Source: an uncultured Pelagibacteraceae bacterium
GTDB lineage: Bacteria; Pseudomonadota; Alphaproteobacteria; Pelagibacterales; Pelagibacteraceae
Length of the DNA stretch: 36,402 bases
Reading direction: 5' to 3'
Assembly (NCBI GenBank): GCA_902571975.1
Contig: CACGED010000013.1
Location: forward strand, 1-36,402
Below the pieces are notes generated by a model, which saw only the letters and a list, made by a program, of their open reading frames with translations, did not search any database and was not told the DNA's origin. Of the stretch, positions 7,193 to 14,285 are shown piece after piece (position 1 is the stretch's first letter; each line of letters opens with the position of its first letter). The translations under genes and the position numbers were made by a program.

Positions 7193-8678
7193 AAGTATTA
7201 TATTTAATAAATTTATTAGCCTCTGATAATATTAATTTTTTTCTATCTACTTTCATTTTATCAAAAATTCTTACCATCATAGAGAGTCTTGGATTTTTTA
7301 AAAAAAACTTTCTATTTCTATCTATGAAACGCCAGTAAAGACCATCCATAACATTACACCAATCACCTCTTTTAAAATCCATCATCTTCATAAAATAACT
7401 TGATCCACAGATATAAGGTTTAGTTGCAAAAATTCCACCATCGCTAAATAAACCCATGCCATAAACATTTGGGACCATAACCCAATCAGATGAGTCCACA
7501 AACATCTCCATGAACCATTTATAAACTGATTTTGGTTCAACTTCGCATAAATTCATAATATTTGATAATATCATTAATCTTTCAATGTGGTGCGACCAAC
7601 CAAATTTGTCAGCATTTTTAATGGCATGATCCAAAGGATCCAAACCAGTGTTACCATCATAAAATGTGTCTTTCATTTTTCGAGTATGTTTAAAGAAATT
7701 TCCACTTTCCATTTCTTTACTAAAATTTTGATATATTCCCCTCATAAACTCTCTCCAACCAATTATTTGTCTTATATAACCTTCTAAAGAATTTAGTCTC
7801 ACACCTTTACTGTGATGATAAGTCATTATTTTTTGAATGATTATATCAGGCGTTATTAATCCTAGATTTAAATAAGGACTTAGAGCACTGTGAAATAAAA
7901 TATTATTTTTTTGATCGACTGCATCTTCGTAATCACCAAATAGGTTTAACTTATTTTTAATGAAGAAATCTAATAATTTTAAAACATCTTTATATTCAGT
8001 TGCAAACCAAAATTTTTTTGTAACCCCAGGGTGTTTGGTAAATAAATTATCAATAATTGGTTTTAATTTTTTTGTGTGGATAGTCTCTTTAATTGAAGGA
8101 AATTTGGGTATTAAAGTATTTTTTGGTAATTTTTTTCTATTGTCTTCGTCAAAACTCCACTTACCTCCTTCTGGTGTCCCATCTTTGTTTAACAAAATAT
8201 TTAATCTTTCACGCTTTTCTTTATAATACTTAGCCATAAAGGGTTTTTTTGTTTTAGTTAAATATTTTTTAAAATCTTCTCGACTATCTAAAAACATTGG
8301 AGATCTAATTATATTCCACTGAATATTTTGTTTTTTTAAAAAATTATTTATTTTTGTTTCAAAAAATTTATCCTCTATTTCGAAACTAGTTACTTCTTTT
8401 ATCTTATTCATCTTCAATAATTTTTCTAATTTCGTCGTATAATCTTTTTTAAAATCAGTAGAATCAATTTTTGAATAATTTAACTTAAATTTATTTTCCT
8501 TCAATTTATCTGCATAAGATCTCATTGAAGATAAGAATAGTAGAATTTTTAATTTATGATGTCTTTCATATGTACATAATTGGTAGTCTTCTGACATAAA
8601 AAATAGGTGGTCTTTTTTGAAGCGGTCAAGATTTTTTAATGGAAATAACTGATTTCCAAGTATAAAAAATAATTTCAT
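7182..8678 (-). CDS. Photolyase/cryptochrome-related flavoprotein (COG3046 type) lacking the Fe-S cysteines
   Basis: The 498-residue protein starts with a Rossmann-like antenna domain (LFFILGNQLFP) and ends with an FAD-binding helical domain containing LEGYIRQIIGWREF (298-311), WSHHIERLMILSN (361-373), DWVMVPNVYGMG (398-409) and FSDGGIFATKPY (411-422). These match the bacterial photolyase-related group that includes (6-4) photolyase PhrB and CryB. In those proteins four cysteines hold a [4Fe-4S] cluster; here the MxC and YCxxC positions read LDP and DFKRG, leaving a single cysteine (Cys441) near the fourth site. I infer an FAD enzyme without the cluster, either repairing UV lesions or sensing light. 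Its start lies 10 bases from the divergent SDR start. Confidence 0.87.
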   Translation of the reverse strand: MKLFFILGNQLFPLKNLDRFKKDHLFFMSEDYQLCTYERHHKLKILLFLSSMRSYADKLKENKFKLNYSKIDSTDFKKDYTTKLEKLLKMNKIKEVTSFEIEDKFFETKINNFLKKQNIQWNIIRSPMFLDSREDFKKYLTKTKKPFMAKYYKEKRERLNILLNKDGTPEGGKWSFDEDNRKKLPKNTLIPKFPSIKETIHTKKLKPIIDNLFTKHPGVTKKFWFATEYKDVLKLLDFFIKNKLNLFGDYEDAVDQKNNILFHSALSPYLNLGLITPDIIIQKIMTYHHSKGVRLNSLEGYIRQIIGWREFMRGIYQNFSKEMESGNFFKHTRKMKDTFYDGNTGLDPLDHAIKNADKFGWSHHIERLMILSNIMNLCEVEPKSVYKWFMEMFVDSSDWVMVPNVYGMGLFSDGGIFATKPYICGSSYFMKMMDFKRGDWCNVMDGLYWRFIDRNRKFFLKNPRLSMMVRIFDKMKVDRKKLILSEANKFIKYNTYGN

Positions 8679-8688
8679 TAATTATTAT
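8679..8688. promoter_or_regulatory. 10-base divergent intergenic gap
   Basis: Only ten A/T bases (TAATTATTAT) separate the photolyase start codon on the minus strand from the SDR start codon on the plus strand. Neither start has a Shine-Dalgarno sequence, and there is no room for a promoter, so each promoter must lie inside the opposite gene or both messages must be leaderless. Confidence 0.5.
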
Positions 8689-9399
8689 ATGTCAGAAAAA
8701 TATCTAATTGTCGGTGCGACAGGTTCTATCGGATCTAATTTAGCAGAGCAATTGAACTTTTCTGGTAACAAAGTTCATTTAGTTGGCAGAGATGAGAGCC
8801 AGCTAGAAAAATTATCTGAAAAGTTAAATTCTCAATATACCGTTACAGATGTGTTAGATGATGGATTTGTAGATAAGATAAAATCAGATATTTCAGACAT
8901 TAAAGGTTTAGCTTACTGTGTTGGATCAATTGACTTAAAGCCTTTGAAGATGGCAACTGAGAATGATTTTAATAAATGTATGAAACTTAATTTTTATTCT
9001 GCAGTAGACTTAATCAAAGGATATCAAGATAACCTAAAACAAAATAATGGTTCAATTGTTTTATTTTCAACAGTTGCAGCTCAAAGAGGGTTTACAAATC
9101 ACTCAATAATAGCATCAACCAAAGCGGCCATTGAGGGACTCACTGTGTCATTAGCAGCTGAATTTGCTCCAAACATAAGAGTTAACAGTGTTGCTCTAAG
9201 TTTAACTAATTCTAAGATAGCTCAACCAATGTTAAAAAATACAGCCATTGCACAAGGTATAGCTAAAGCCCACCCACTCAAAAGACTAGGAGAAGGAAAA
9301 GACGGAGCAGCTTTAGCAAAATTTTTACTTACAGAAGAGAGTTCTTGGGTAACAGGTCAAATAATAGCTGTTGATGGTGGAAGATCAAAACTTTCATAA
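8689..9399 (+). CDS. Atypical SDR-family protein lacking the catalytic tyrosine
   Basis: The 236-residue Rossmann protein has the cofactor motif VGATGSIGSN (8-17), LVGRDESQL after strand two, an FSTVAAQRG serine block (Ser127) and a C-terminal WVTGQIIAVDGG typical of SDRs. The YxxxK active site reads IASTK: Lys145 is kept but the tyrosine position is Ile141. I recall an SDR subgroup with this NHxxIAxxK pattern, so it is probably a lineage feature, not decay. It diverges from the photolyase across ten bases and is followed one base later by the sugar dehydrogenase-like gene (GTG at 9401). It may be non-catalytic, or may use another general acid. Confidence 0.85.
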   Translation: MSEKYLIVGATGSIGSNLAEQLNFSGNKVHLVGRDESQLEKLSEKLNSQYTVTDVLDDGFVDKIKSDISDIKGLAYCVGSIDLKPLKMATENDFNKCMKLNFYSAVDLIKGYQDNLKQNNGSIVLFSTVAAQRGFTNHSIIASTKAAIEGLTVSLAAEFAPNIRVNSVALSLTNSKIAQPMLKNTAIAQGIAKAHPLKRLGEGKDGAALAKFLLTEESSWVTGQIIAVDGGRSKLS

Positions 9400-9400
9400 A

Positions 9401-10465
9401 GTGAAAAAAATAATATACGTTTTAATTCTTCTTTTATTATTTAGCTCAAAATCATATTCACAAAACTTTAAATTAGAAAAATTAGTTAACCTAGATTCAC
9501 CCTGGGGTTCCTCTTTTATTAATAGTAATGAAATAATAGTTACAGAAAAAAGTGGCAAAATAAAAATTGTAAATGTTATATCTAGAGAAGTTCAAGAAAT
9601 TAGTCATCAACTTAACTTTGTTGTCCATGGTCAAGGAGGTTTATTAGATATTATTCATAAAGACAATAATATTTGGATTTCATATACTGAAGATAGAGGT
9701 GAATATAAAACTAGCACTTCTATTGCAAGAGCTGAATTTAATAAGAAACAATTAAAATTTAAAAATATTTTTCAAGCAAATCCCCCAATAGACTCTGGTT
9801 ATCATTTTGGATCAAGATTAGTTATCAAAGATAATTTTATATTTGCTTCTGCGGGTGAGAGAGGACAAGGTATGATTGCACAAGACGCTTCAAAGCATCC
9901 AGGTAGTATTATAAGAATTCATTTAGATGGAAGTATACCAAAAGATAATCCAAAATTTGAGGGAATGGTAGATTGGTTGCCAGAGATATATCAAATTGGA
10001 ATTAGAAATCCTCAAGGGATGGCACTTTCTGAATTTGATGGAAAAGTTTATATGAGTAATCACGGTGCAAAAGGTGGAGATTGGTTTGGAGAAGTTAAAA
10101 AAGGTGAAAATTATGGATGGAAAATTTTAGGATGGGGAGGAACCAATTATTCTGGGATTCCAATTGGCCCAAAATGGAAACCTGGATTTACAAAAGCTAT
10201 TCAATATTGGGTGCCCTCAATAGCAACTAGCGCAATAACTATTTATAAAGGTAAAGAATTTAATGAGTGGAATAGTCATGCCTTGATCACTTCATTAAAA
10301 GACAAATCCTTAAGAAAATTGATATTTGATGACTTATCAAATGTTAAAGAAGAGGTTATTTTTAAAAATAAAATTGGAAGAATAAGAGATATTCAGGTTC
10401 ATCCGACGAATGGAAAAATTTATTTTTTAAGTCAAGATGCTTTATGGTTAATGCAAAGAAAATAG
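9401..10465 (+). CDS. PQQ-dependent aldose sugar dehydrogenase-like exported protein
   Basis: From the GTG at 9401 the product is 354 residues and starts MKKIIYVLILLLLFSSKSYS, a clean signal peptide. Longer in-frame starts at 9371-9377 would lie inside the SDR gene and put about ten polar residues before it, so I reject them. The mature part is a six-bladed beta-propeller of the GSDH type (YliI/soluble glucose dehydrogenase): PWGSSF, HGQGGLLDI, DSGYHFGSRLV (with the histidine expected near PQQ), EIYQIGIRNPQGMAL, GENYGWKILGWG, and VPSIATSAI. It should act in the periplasm on a sugar or related alcohol, with PQQ taken from outside or made elsewhere. The substrate is not predictable. Confidence 0.87.
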   Translation: MKKIIYVLILLLLFSSKSYSQNFKLEKLVNLDSPWGSSFINSNEIIVTEKSGKIKIVNVISREVQEISHQLNFVVHGQGGLLDIIHKDNNIWISYTEDRGEYKTSTSIARAEFNKKQLKFKNIFQANPPIDSGYHFGSRLVIKDNFIFASAGERGQGMIAQDASKHPGSIIRIHLDGSIPKDNPKFEGMVDWLPEIYQIGIRNPQGMALSEFDGKVYMSNHGAKGGDWFGEVKKGENYGWKILGWGGTNYSGIPIGPKWKPGFTKAIQYWVPSIATSAITIYKGKEFNEWNSHALITSLKDKSLRKLIFDDLSNVKEEVIFKNKIGRIRDIQVHPTNGKIYFLSQDALWLMQRK

Positions 10466-10480
10466 TATATATTAAAGTTT

Positions 10481-11584
10481 ATGGATGATGTTGTCATAGT
10501 TGGTGGAGGTATAATAGGTGCTGCAACTGCCTACTTTTTATCAATGGAAGGTAGAAAAGTTAAAGTAATAGAGAGAGACCCTACATATAAGACTGCTTCA
10601 TTTCCTTTATCTTTAGGTGGATTTAGAAGACAATTTTTTCAAAAAGAGAACATACTTTTAGGAAAATTTGCTAGAGAATTCATTTTTAAAATACCAGAAT
10701 TATTAAAAACAAAAAAAAATCCAAATCCAACAGCAAGCATGGTTCCTAATGGATACCTTTTAATGTTTGGACCAGAACATGCAGAGGAGCAATACCGAGC
10801 ATTAGAAAATCATAGAGAATGCGATGCAGGCACAAAAAATATTAAAGGTTCAGAATTAAATAAAATATTTCCTTACATTAATAACGAAGGTATAGAAACA
10901 GCAACATATACTGATAATAAAAGTGAAGGTTGGATTGATCCATTTATGTTTCATAGTGCTTTAAAAAGTAAAGCAATTGAGTTAGGTGCAGAATTTTTAA
11001 AAGGTGACATTAAAAATTTGTCTGAGATAAATGCAAAAACTATTATTTCAGCAGCAGGTTGCTGGACTAAAGAATTGTTATCAGATATTCCAGTAGAACC
11101 ACAAAAGCACACTGTATTCAGAGTAAAATGTCCAAAGCATTTTCCTGATATGCCATTAACTGGAGATTTAACAACAGGAGTATATTGGAGACCAGAGGGT
11201 AAAGAATTCTTAGCAGGTTCACCTATATCTGTATTTGATGCGAAAGATTTAGAACCAGCATGGAATGATTTTGAAGAATTAGTTTGGCCTGCTCTGGCAA
11301 AAAGAGTTCCAGCCTTTGAAGAACTTAAATTAACCGGTGGTTGGGCAGGATTTTATGATTGTAATAAACTTGATAATAACGCAGTTGTAGGGAAACATCC
11401 AAAATATGAAAATGTTTATTTAGCTTCTGGTTTTACTGGAAGAGGTTTGATGCAGGCACCAGGTATTGGAAGAGCCTTAACTGAATTGATTACAACAGGT
11501 AGCTATCAATCAATAGATATCAGTGTTTTTGATGTAGAAAGAGTTTTAAAAAGTAATGCTAGACCAGAACCTTACGTTTTATAA
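10481..11584 (+). CDS. FAD-dependent oxidoreductase of the DAO family
   Basis: The 367-residue protein begins with VGGGIIGAATAYFLSMEG and VKVIERDP, a full FAD-binding Rossmann motif. LGGFRRQFFQKENI, GWIDPFMFHSALKSKAIELGA, ISAAGCW and the C-terminal LASGFTGRGLMQAPGIGRAL place it in the D-amino-acid oxidase/sarcosine oxidase/DadA group. Such enzymes oxidise amino acids or N-methylated amines, passing electrons to oxygen or the respiratory chain. SAR11-like cells use many methylated amines, so that substrate class is plausible but unproven. It follows the sugar dehydrogenase-like gene by 15 bases and probably shares its message. Its last six bases overlap the small minus-strand membrane ORF at 11579. 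Confidence 0.87.
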   Translation: MDDVVIVGGGIIGAATAYFLSMEGRKVKVIERDPTYKTASFPLSLGGFRRQFFQKENILLGKFAREFIFKIPELLKTKKNPNPTASMVPNGYLLMFGPEHAEEQYRALENHRECDAGTKNIKGSELNKIFPYINNEGIETATYTDNKSEGWIDPFMFHSALKSKAIELGAEFLKGDIKNLSEINAKTIISAAGCWTKELLSDIPVEPQKHTVFRVKCPKHFPDMPLTGDLTTGVYWRPEGKEFLAGSPISVFDAKDLEPAWNDFEELVWPALAKRVPAFEELKLTGGWAGFYDCNKLDNNAVVGKHPKYENVYLASGFTGRGLMQAPGIGRALTELITTGSYQSIDISVFDVERVLKSNARPEPYVL

Positions 11585-11758
11585 TTTTTTAATATAAACT
11601 CCTAGTATTCCGTTAAATATAGATACAGCCAATATCAATAGTTGTCCTTTAAACGAATAAAATTCAAAGGATGGATAAAAACTTATGCCAATCGAAAAAA
11701 AAAGATAAGTTATCACAAAAGGCCGATAAAATTTTTTTATCAAATTTAAAATTTTCAC
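11579..11758 (-). CDS. Small membrane protein (59 aa), unrecognised
   Basis: A minus-strand ORF of 59 codons starts with GTG (11758-11756) directly after the TAA of the DMT gene at 11759, with no base between. It encodes a basic N-terminus (MKILNLIKKFYRP), a hydrophobic span (FVITYLFFSIGIS), a short polar turn and a second hydrophobic span (LLILAVSIFNGILGVYI), ending KKL. It fills almost the whole gap between the DMT gene and the convergent FAD oxidase, overlapping the latter's end by six bases. The back-to-back start, intact frame and two-TM design argue that it is real. I do not recognise a family; it might be an accessory to the DMT permease. Confidence 0.55.
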   Translation of the reverse strand: MKILNLIKKFYRPFVITYLFFSIGISFYPSFEFYSFKGQLLILAVSIFNGILGVYIKKL

Positions 11759-12607
11759 TTACTTTCTAGTAGCAATATAAACACCAATTGTTGCAAGTAT
11801 AAACCCTGCTATATCAACATTGGATAATTTTTCTCCTAAAAATAAATAAGCCATTACAGCTGTTGTAGGGGGGACAAGAAAAAATAATGTTGAAGTTTTA
11901 CTTACTGAACCTGCTTTTATTAAAAACATTAAAATTGTAAAGGCTCCAAACGACACTAGAATAATCTGATGTGTCATTCCTAATAAAAATCCTGTTGTAA
12001 AATTTATATAGGGAGTTTCAAATATTGATATTAAAATTAAATTAAAAGAACAGCCCCCAAAAGCTTGAAATCCATTATTAACTGATAAAGGTACATTGCC
12101 GCTTAGTTTTTTTTGCCACAAGGTTCCTGTAGTGATTGCAGCAAGGGCAATAAAACAAGTTAATAATCCATCTTTAGGAAACTCTTCTCCAAAATCTACT
12201 CCAAGTACTAGCAACGAGCCTACAAAACCAAACACAATACCAACCCACTGCCTCCATCCTATTACCTCTTTATAGATTGGTCCTGATAATAAATTAGTTA
12301 ATATTGGTTGAAGGGTAACAATTAATGCTACAACACTTGCAGGAACTCCTACATGAAAAGCATACCAACAACCACCAAGGTATAATCCATGAAACAATAC
12401 ACCGGTAGTTATACTTTCTAATATATATCTAAATTTTGTAAAAATTATCTCTTTTTTAAGTAATGCGAATAAGAAGAAACCTATAGTTACAATTCCAAAT
12501 CTAAAGGCAAGTGCTGCAAAAGGTGATGCATTCTGAACTATAATATCACCTGAGATGAATGCAGATGACCATAGCAATATAAATAGTAAAGGAAATGTTT
12601 TAATCAT
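11759..12607 (-). CDS. EamA/DMT-family membrane transporter
   Basis: The 282-residue protein has about ten helices in two EamA repeats: LWSSAFISGDIIVQNASPFAAL at the start, GVPASVVALIVTLQPILTNLLS in repeat one, and VPPTTAVMAYLFLGEKLS in repeat two. The WSSAFI..K/D pattern and LFLGE(K) motif are typical of the RhaT/YdcZ-like EamA exporters, and this one differs clearly from the other three DMT proteins in the window. The substrate is unknown. It runs in the same direction as, and 33 bases after, the MDR reductase gene. The small membrane ORF at 11579 starts immediately after its stop. Confidence 0.87.
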   Translation of the reverse strand: MIKTFPLLFILLWSSAFISGDIIVQNASPFAALAFRFGIVTIGFFLFALLKKEIIFTKFRYILESITTGVLFHGLYLGGCWYAFHVGVPASVVALIVTLQPILTNLLSGPIYKEVIGWRQWVGIVFGFVGSLLVLGVDFGEEFPKDGLLTCFIALAAITTGTLWQKKLSGNVPLSVNNGFQAFGGCSFNLILISIFETPYINFTTGFLLGMTHQIILVSFGAFTILMFLIKAGSVSKTSTLFFLVPPTTAVMAYLFLGEKLSNVDIAGFILATIGVYIATRK

Positions 12608-12640
12608 TTATTGAGGATTTTAAGTCACAAAATTTCTAAA

Positions 12641-13648
12641 CTAAATTTTGACAAGCATTTTGCCTATATTTTTACCGTTTAATAAATCAATAAATGACTT
12701 TGGAGCATTCTCTATTCCTTCGTAGATAGTTTCTTTAAATTTTATTTTACCATCCGCCAACCATTTTGACATTTCAGTTTCAAATGGCTCTCTTTCATTA
12801 TCGTGATCAAAAATAAGAAATCCTTTAATTGTGAGTCTTTTTACTAAAACATAAGCCATATTTTTTAAACCAGATCCTGGATTTGTTGCATTCATCTGTG
12901 AAATTCTTCCACAAATCACAATACGACCATATGTTTTCATTTGGAAAATAGCAGACTCTAAAAAGTCTCCACCAACATTATCAAAATAAAGATCAAAACC
13001 ATCAGGACAAATTTCCTTGAAATGTAAGACAAGGTTTTCTACTTTCTTATAATTAAAAGCATGATCAACTTTTAATTCATTTTTTAACCAATCAACTTTT
13101 TCATCAGACCCTGTGCTTGCAATAACTTTACAACCAAGATTTTTTGCAATTTGGCAAACTGTAGATCCAACACTACCTCCAGCAGAAGAGACTAATATAG
13201 TTTGCCCAGATTTCAATTCTCCATGTTTGAAAAGTCCAATGTAAGCTGTATGCCCTGTCATTCCAAGTGGACCTAAGTACGACTGTATAGGCATATCAAT
13301 TGGTTTTAGTTTCTTTAGTTCATCAGAACTACAAACAAATTTATCTCTCATACCAAGACTACTAAATACTAAATCTCCAACACTAAAATCTTTATCATTT
13401 GAGAGTTCTACTTTACCAATTGCATACCCTTCCATTTCCTCACCGATTTTAAATGGTGGTTTATAATTTTTTCTCTCAGTCATTCTTGCACGCATGTATG
13501 GATCAACTGATATCCATGAATTTGACACTAAAATATTTTTTTCATCATTAATTGAAATTTCTTTTGATTTTATTTCAAAATCTGTCTCTTTTGGTAAGCC
13601 GGTTGGAATATAATTTTTTAAAGATACGTATTTACTAACCACGGACAT
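12641..13648 (-). CDS. NADP-dependent medium-chain reductase (2-alkenal/curcumin reductase type)
   Basis: The 335-residue protein belongs to the zinc-free MDR group with leukotriene B4 dehydrogenase and CurA. It has VDPYMRARM near residues 50-58, LGPLGMTGHTAYIGL around 125-139, the cofactor loop SSAGGSVGSTVCQIAK, and DNVGGDFLESAI. These enzymes reduce the double bond of reactive enals and enones with NADPH, so detoxifying lipid-peroxidation products is a likely role and fits the oxidative-stress theme. It sits two bases after msrA in the same direction, and the DMT permease follows. A mild AT-rich inverted repeat overlaps its stop codon, but without a U-tract. Confidence 0.87.
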   Translation of the reverse strand: MSVVSKYVSLKNYIPTGLPKETDFEIKSKEISINDEKNILVSNSWISVDPYMRARMTERKNYKPPFKIGEEMEGYAIGKVELSNDKDFSVGDLVFSSLGMRDKFVCSSDELKKLKPIDMPIQSYLGPLGMTGHTAYIGLFKHGELKSGQTILVSSAGGSVGSTVCQIAKNLGCKVIASTGSDEKVDWLKNELKVDHAFNYKKVENLVLHFKEICPDGFDLYFDNVGGDFLESAIFQMKTYGRIVICGRISQMNATNPGSGLKNMAYVLVKRLTIKGFLIFDHDNEREPFETEMSKWLADGKIKFKETIYEGIENAPKSFIDLLNGKNIGKMLVKI

Positions 13649-13649
13649 T

Positions 13650-14228
13650 TTAAGACCCCCAAATACTATTTAATATTGCTTCGCGTCTACATCCTTTTTT
13701 ATATCTTAAGTAATTAAGAAAATTTATTTGGTAATAATCTTGATGAACAGCCTCAGCAATATAAAATTTATCAAATTTTCTTACATAAGTTACTACTTTT
13801 TTTTTGAATTTTTTCTCTATTTCCTTAATACTATTTTCTATTAAGTTTTTTTGCTTATCATTTTGATAAAATGCCACTGATCTATAACTATATCCCTTGT
13901 CACAAAATTGTCCTACAGCATCAAATGGATCAATGTTTACCCAGAATTCTTCTAAGAGTTTTTCATAGCTAACTACTTCTGGAATATATATGACTTCAAT
14001 AACCTCAAAATGGCCTGTGTTTCCATATGTAACTTCTTTATAAGTTGGATTTTCTGTAGTGCCACCTGAATAGCCAGAGATAACTTTTGAGACACCAAGA
14101 ATATTTTCAAAAGATTCTTCCATACACCAAAAGCATCCTCCAGCAAAATAGGCTTTTTCAAAATTTGGTGAATTAGCAAAGCTGGTTGAAGAAATTAGAA
14201 AGAAAATTATTGATAAAAGTTTTTTCAT
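13650..14228 (-). CDS. msrA: Peptide methionine sulfoxide reductase A, exported form
   Basis: The 192-residue protein starts with a signal peptide (MKKLLSIIFFLISSTSFANS) and then has the MsrA catalytic block AYFAGGCFWCMEESFE, with the active cysteine at residue 32. SGYSGGTTENPTYKEVTYGNTGH, FDAVGQFCDKGYSYRS and EAVHQDYY are all conserved. It reduces methionine-S-sulfoxide in proteins; the signal sequence places it in the periplasm, where it would repair envelope proteins. It is followed two bases later by the MDR reductase gene. A 15-bp hairpin with one bulge abuts the start codon, and no clear Shine-Dalgarno is visible. Confidence 0.92.
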   Translation of the reverse strand: MKKLLSIIFFLISSTSFANSPNFEKAYFAGGCFWCMEESFENILGVSKVISGYSGGTTENPTYKEVTYGNTGHFEVIEVIYIPEVVSYEKLLEEFWVNIDPFDAVGQFCDKGYSYRSVAFYQNDKQKNLIENSIKEIEKKFKKKVVTYVRKFDKFYIAEAVHQDYYQINFLNYLRYKKGCRREAILNSIWGS

Positions 14229-14268
14229 TAAAGGTAGCTATCTAGATTAATAATAGCTTACCTTTAAT
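14227..14268. promoter_or_regulatory. Strong hairpin abutting the msrA start
   Basis: The arm 14227-14236 (ATTAAAGGTA) pairs with 14259-14268, and 14237-14241 (GCTAT) pairs with 14253-14257. One base is bulged at 14258 and the loop is 11 bases. The hairpin lies between the formate dehydrogenase stop and the msrA start, and its base includes two bases of the msrA ATG. No U-tract follows on the minus strand. It may end the fdh message or hide the msrA start. Confidence 0.6.
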
Positions 14269-14285
14269 GTTTTGTATTTAAAACT

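Noticed and set aside
9371..9400. Upstream in-frame starts (TTG/ATG/GTG at 9371-9377) for the sugar dehydrogenase-like gene
   Set aside because: They lie inside the SDR gene and would put a polar stretch before a perfect signal peptide; the GTG at 9401, one base after the SDR stop, fits better.
12628..12650. Inverted repeat CAAAATTT/AAATTTTG at the end of the MDR reductase gene as a terminator
   Set aside because: The stem is eight A/T-rich pairs without a U-tract and overlaps the stop codon; in a genome this A/T-rich it is likely chance.
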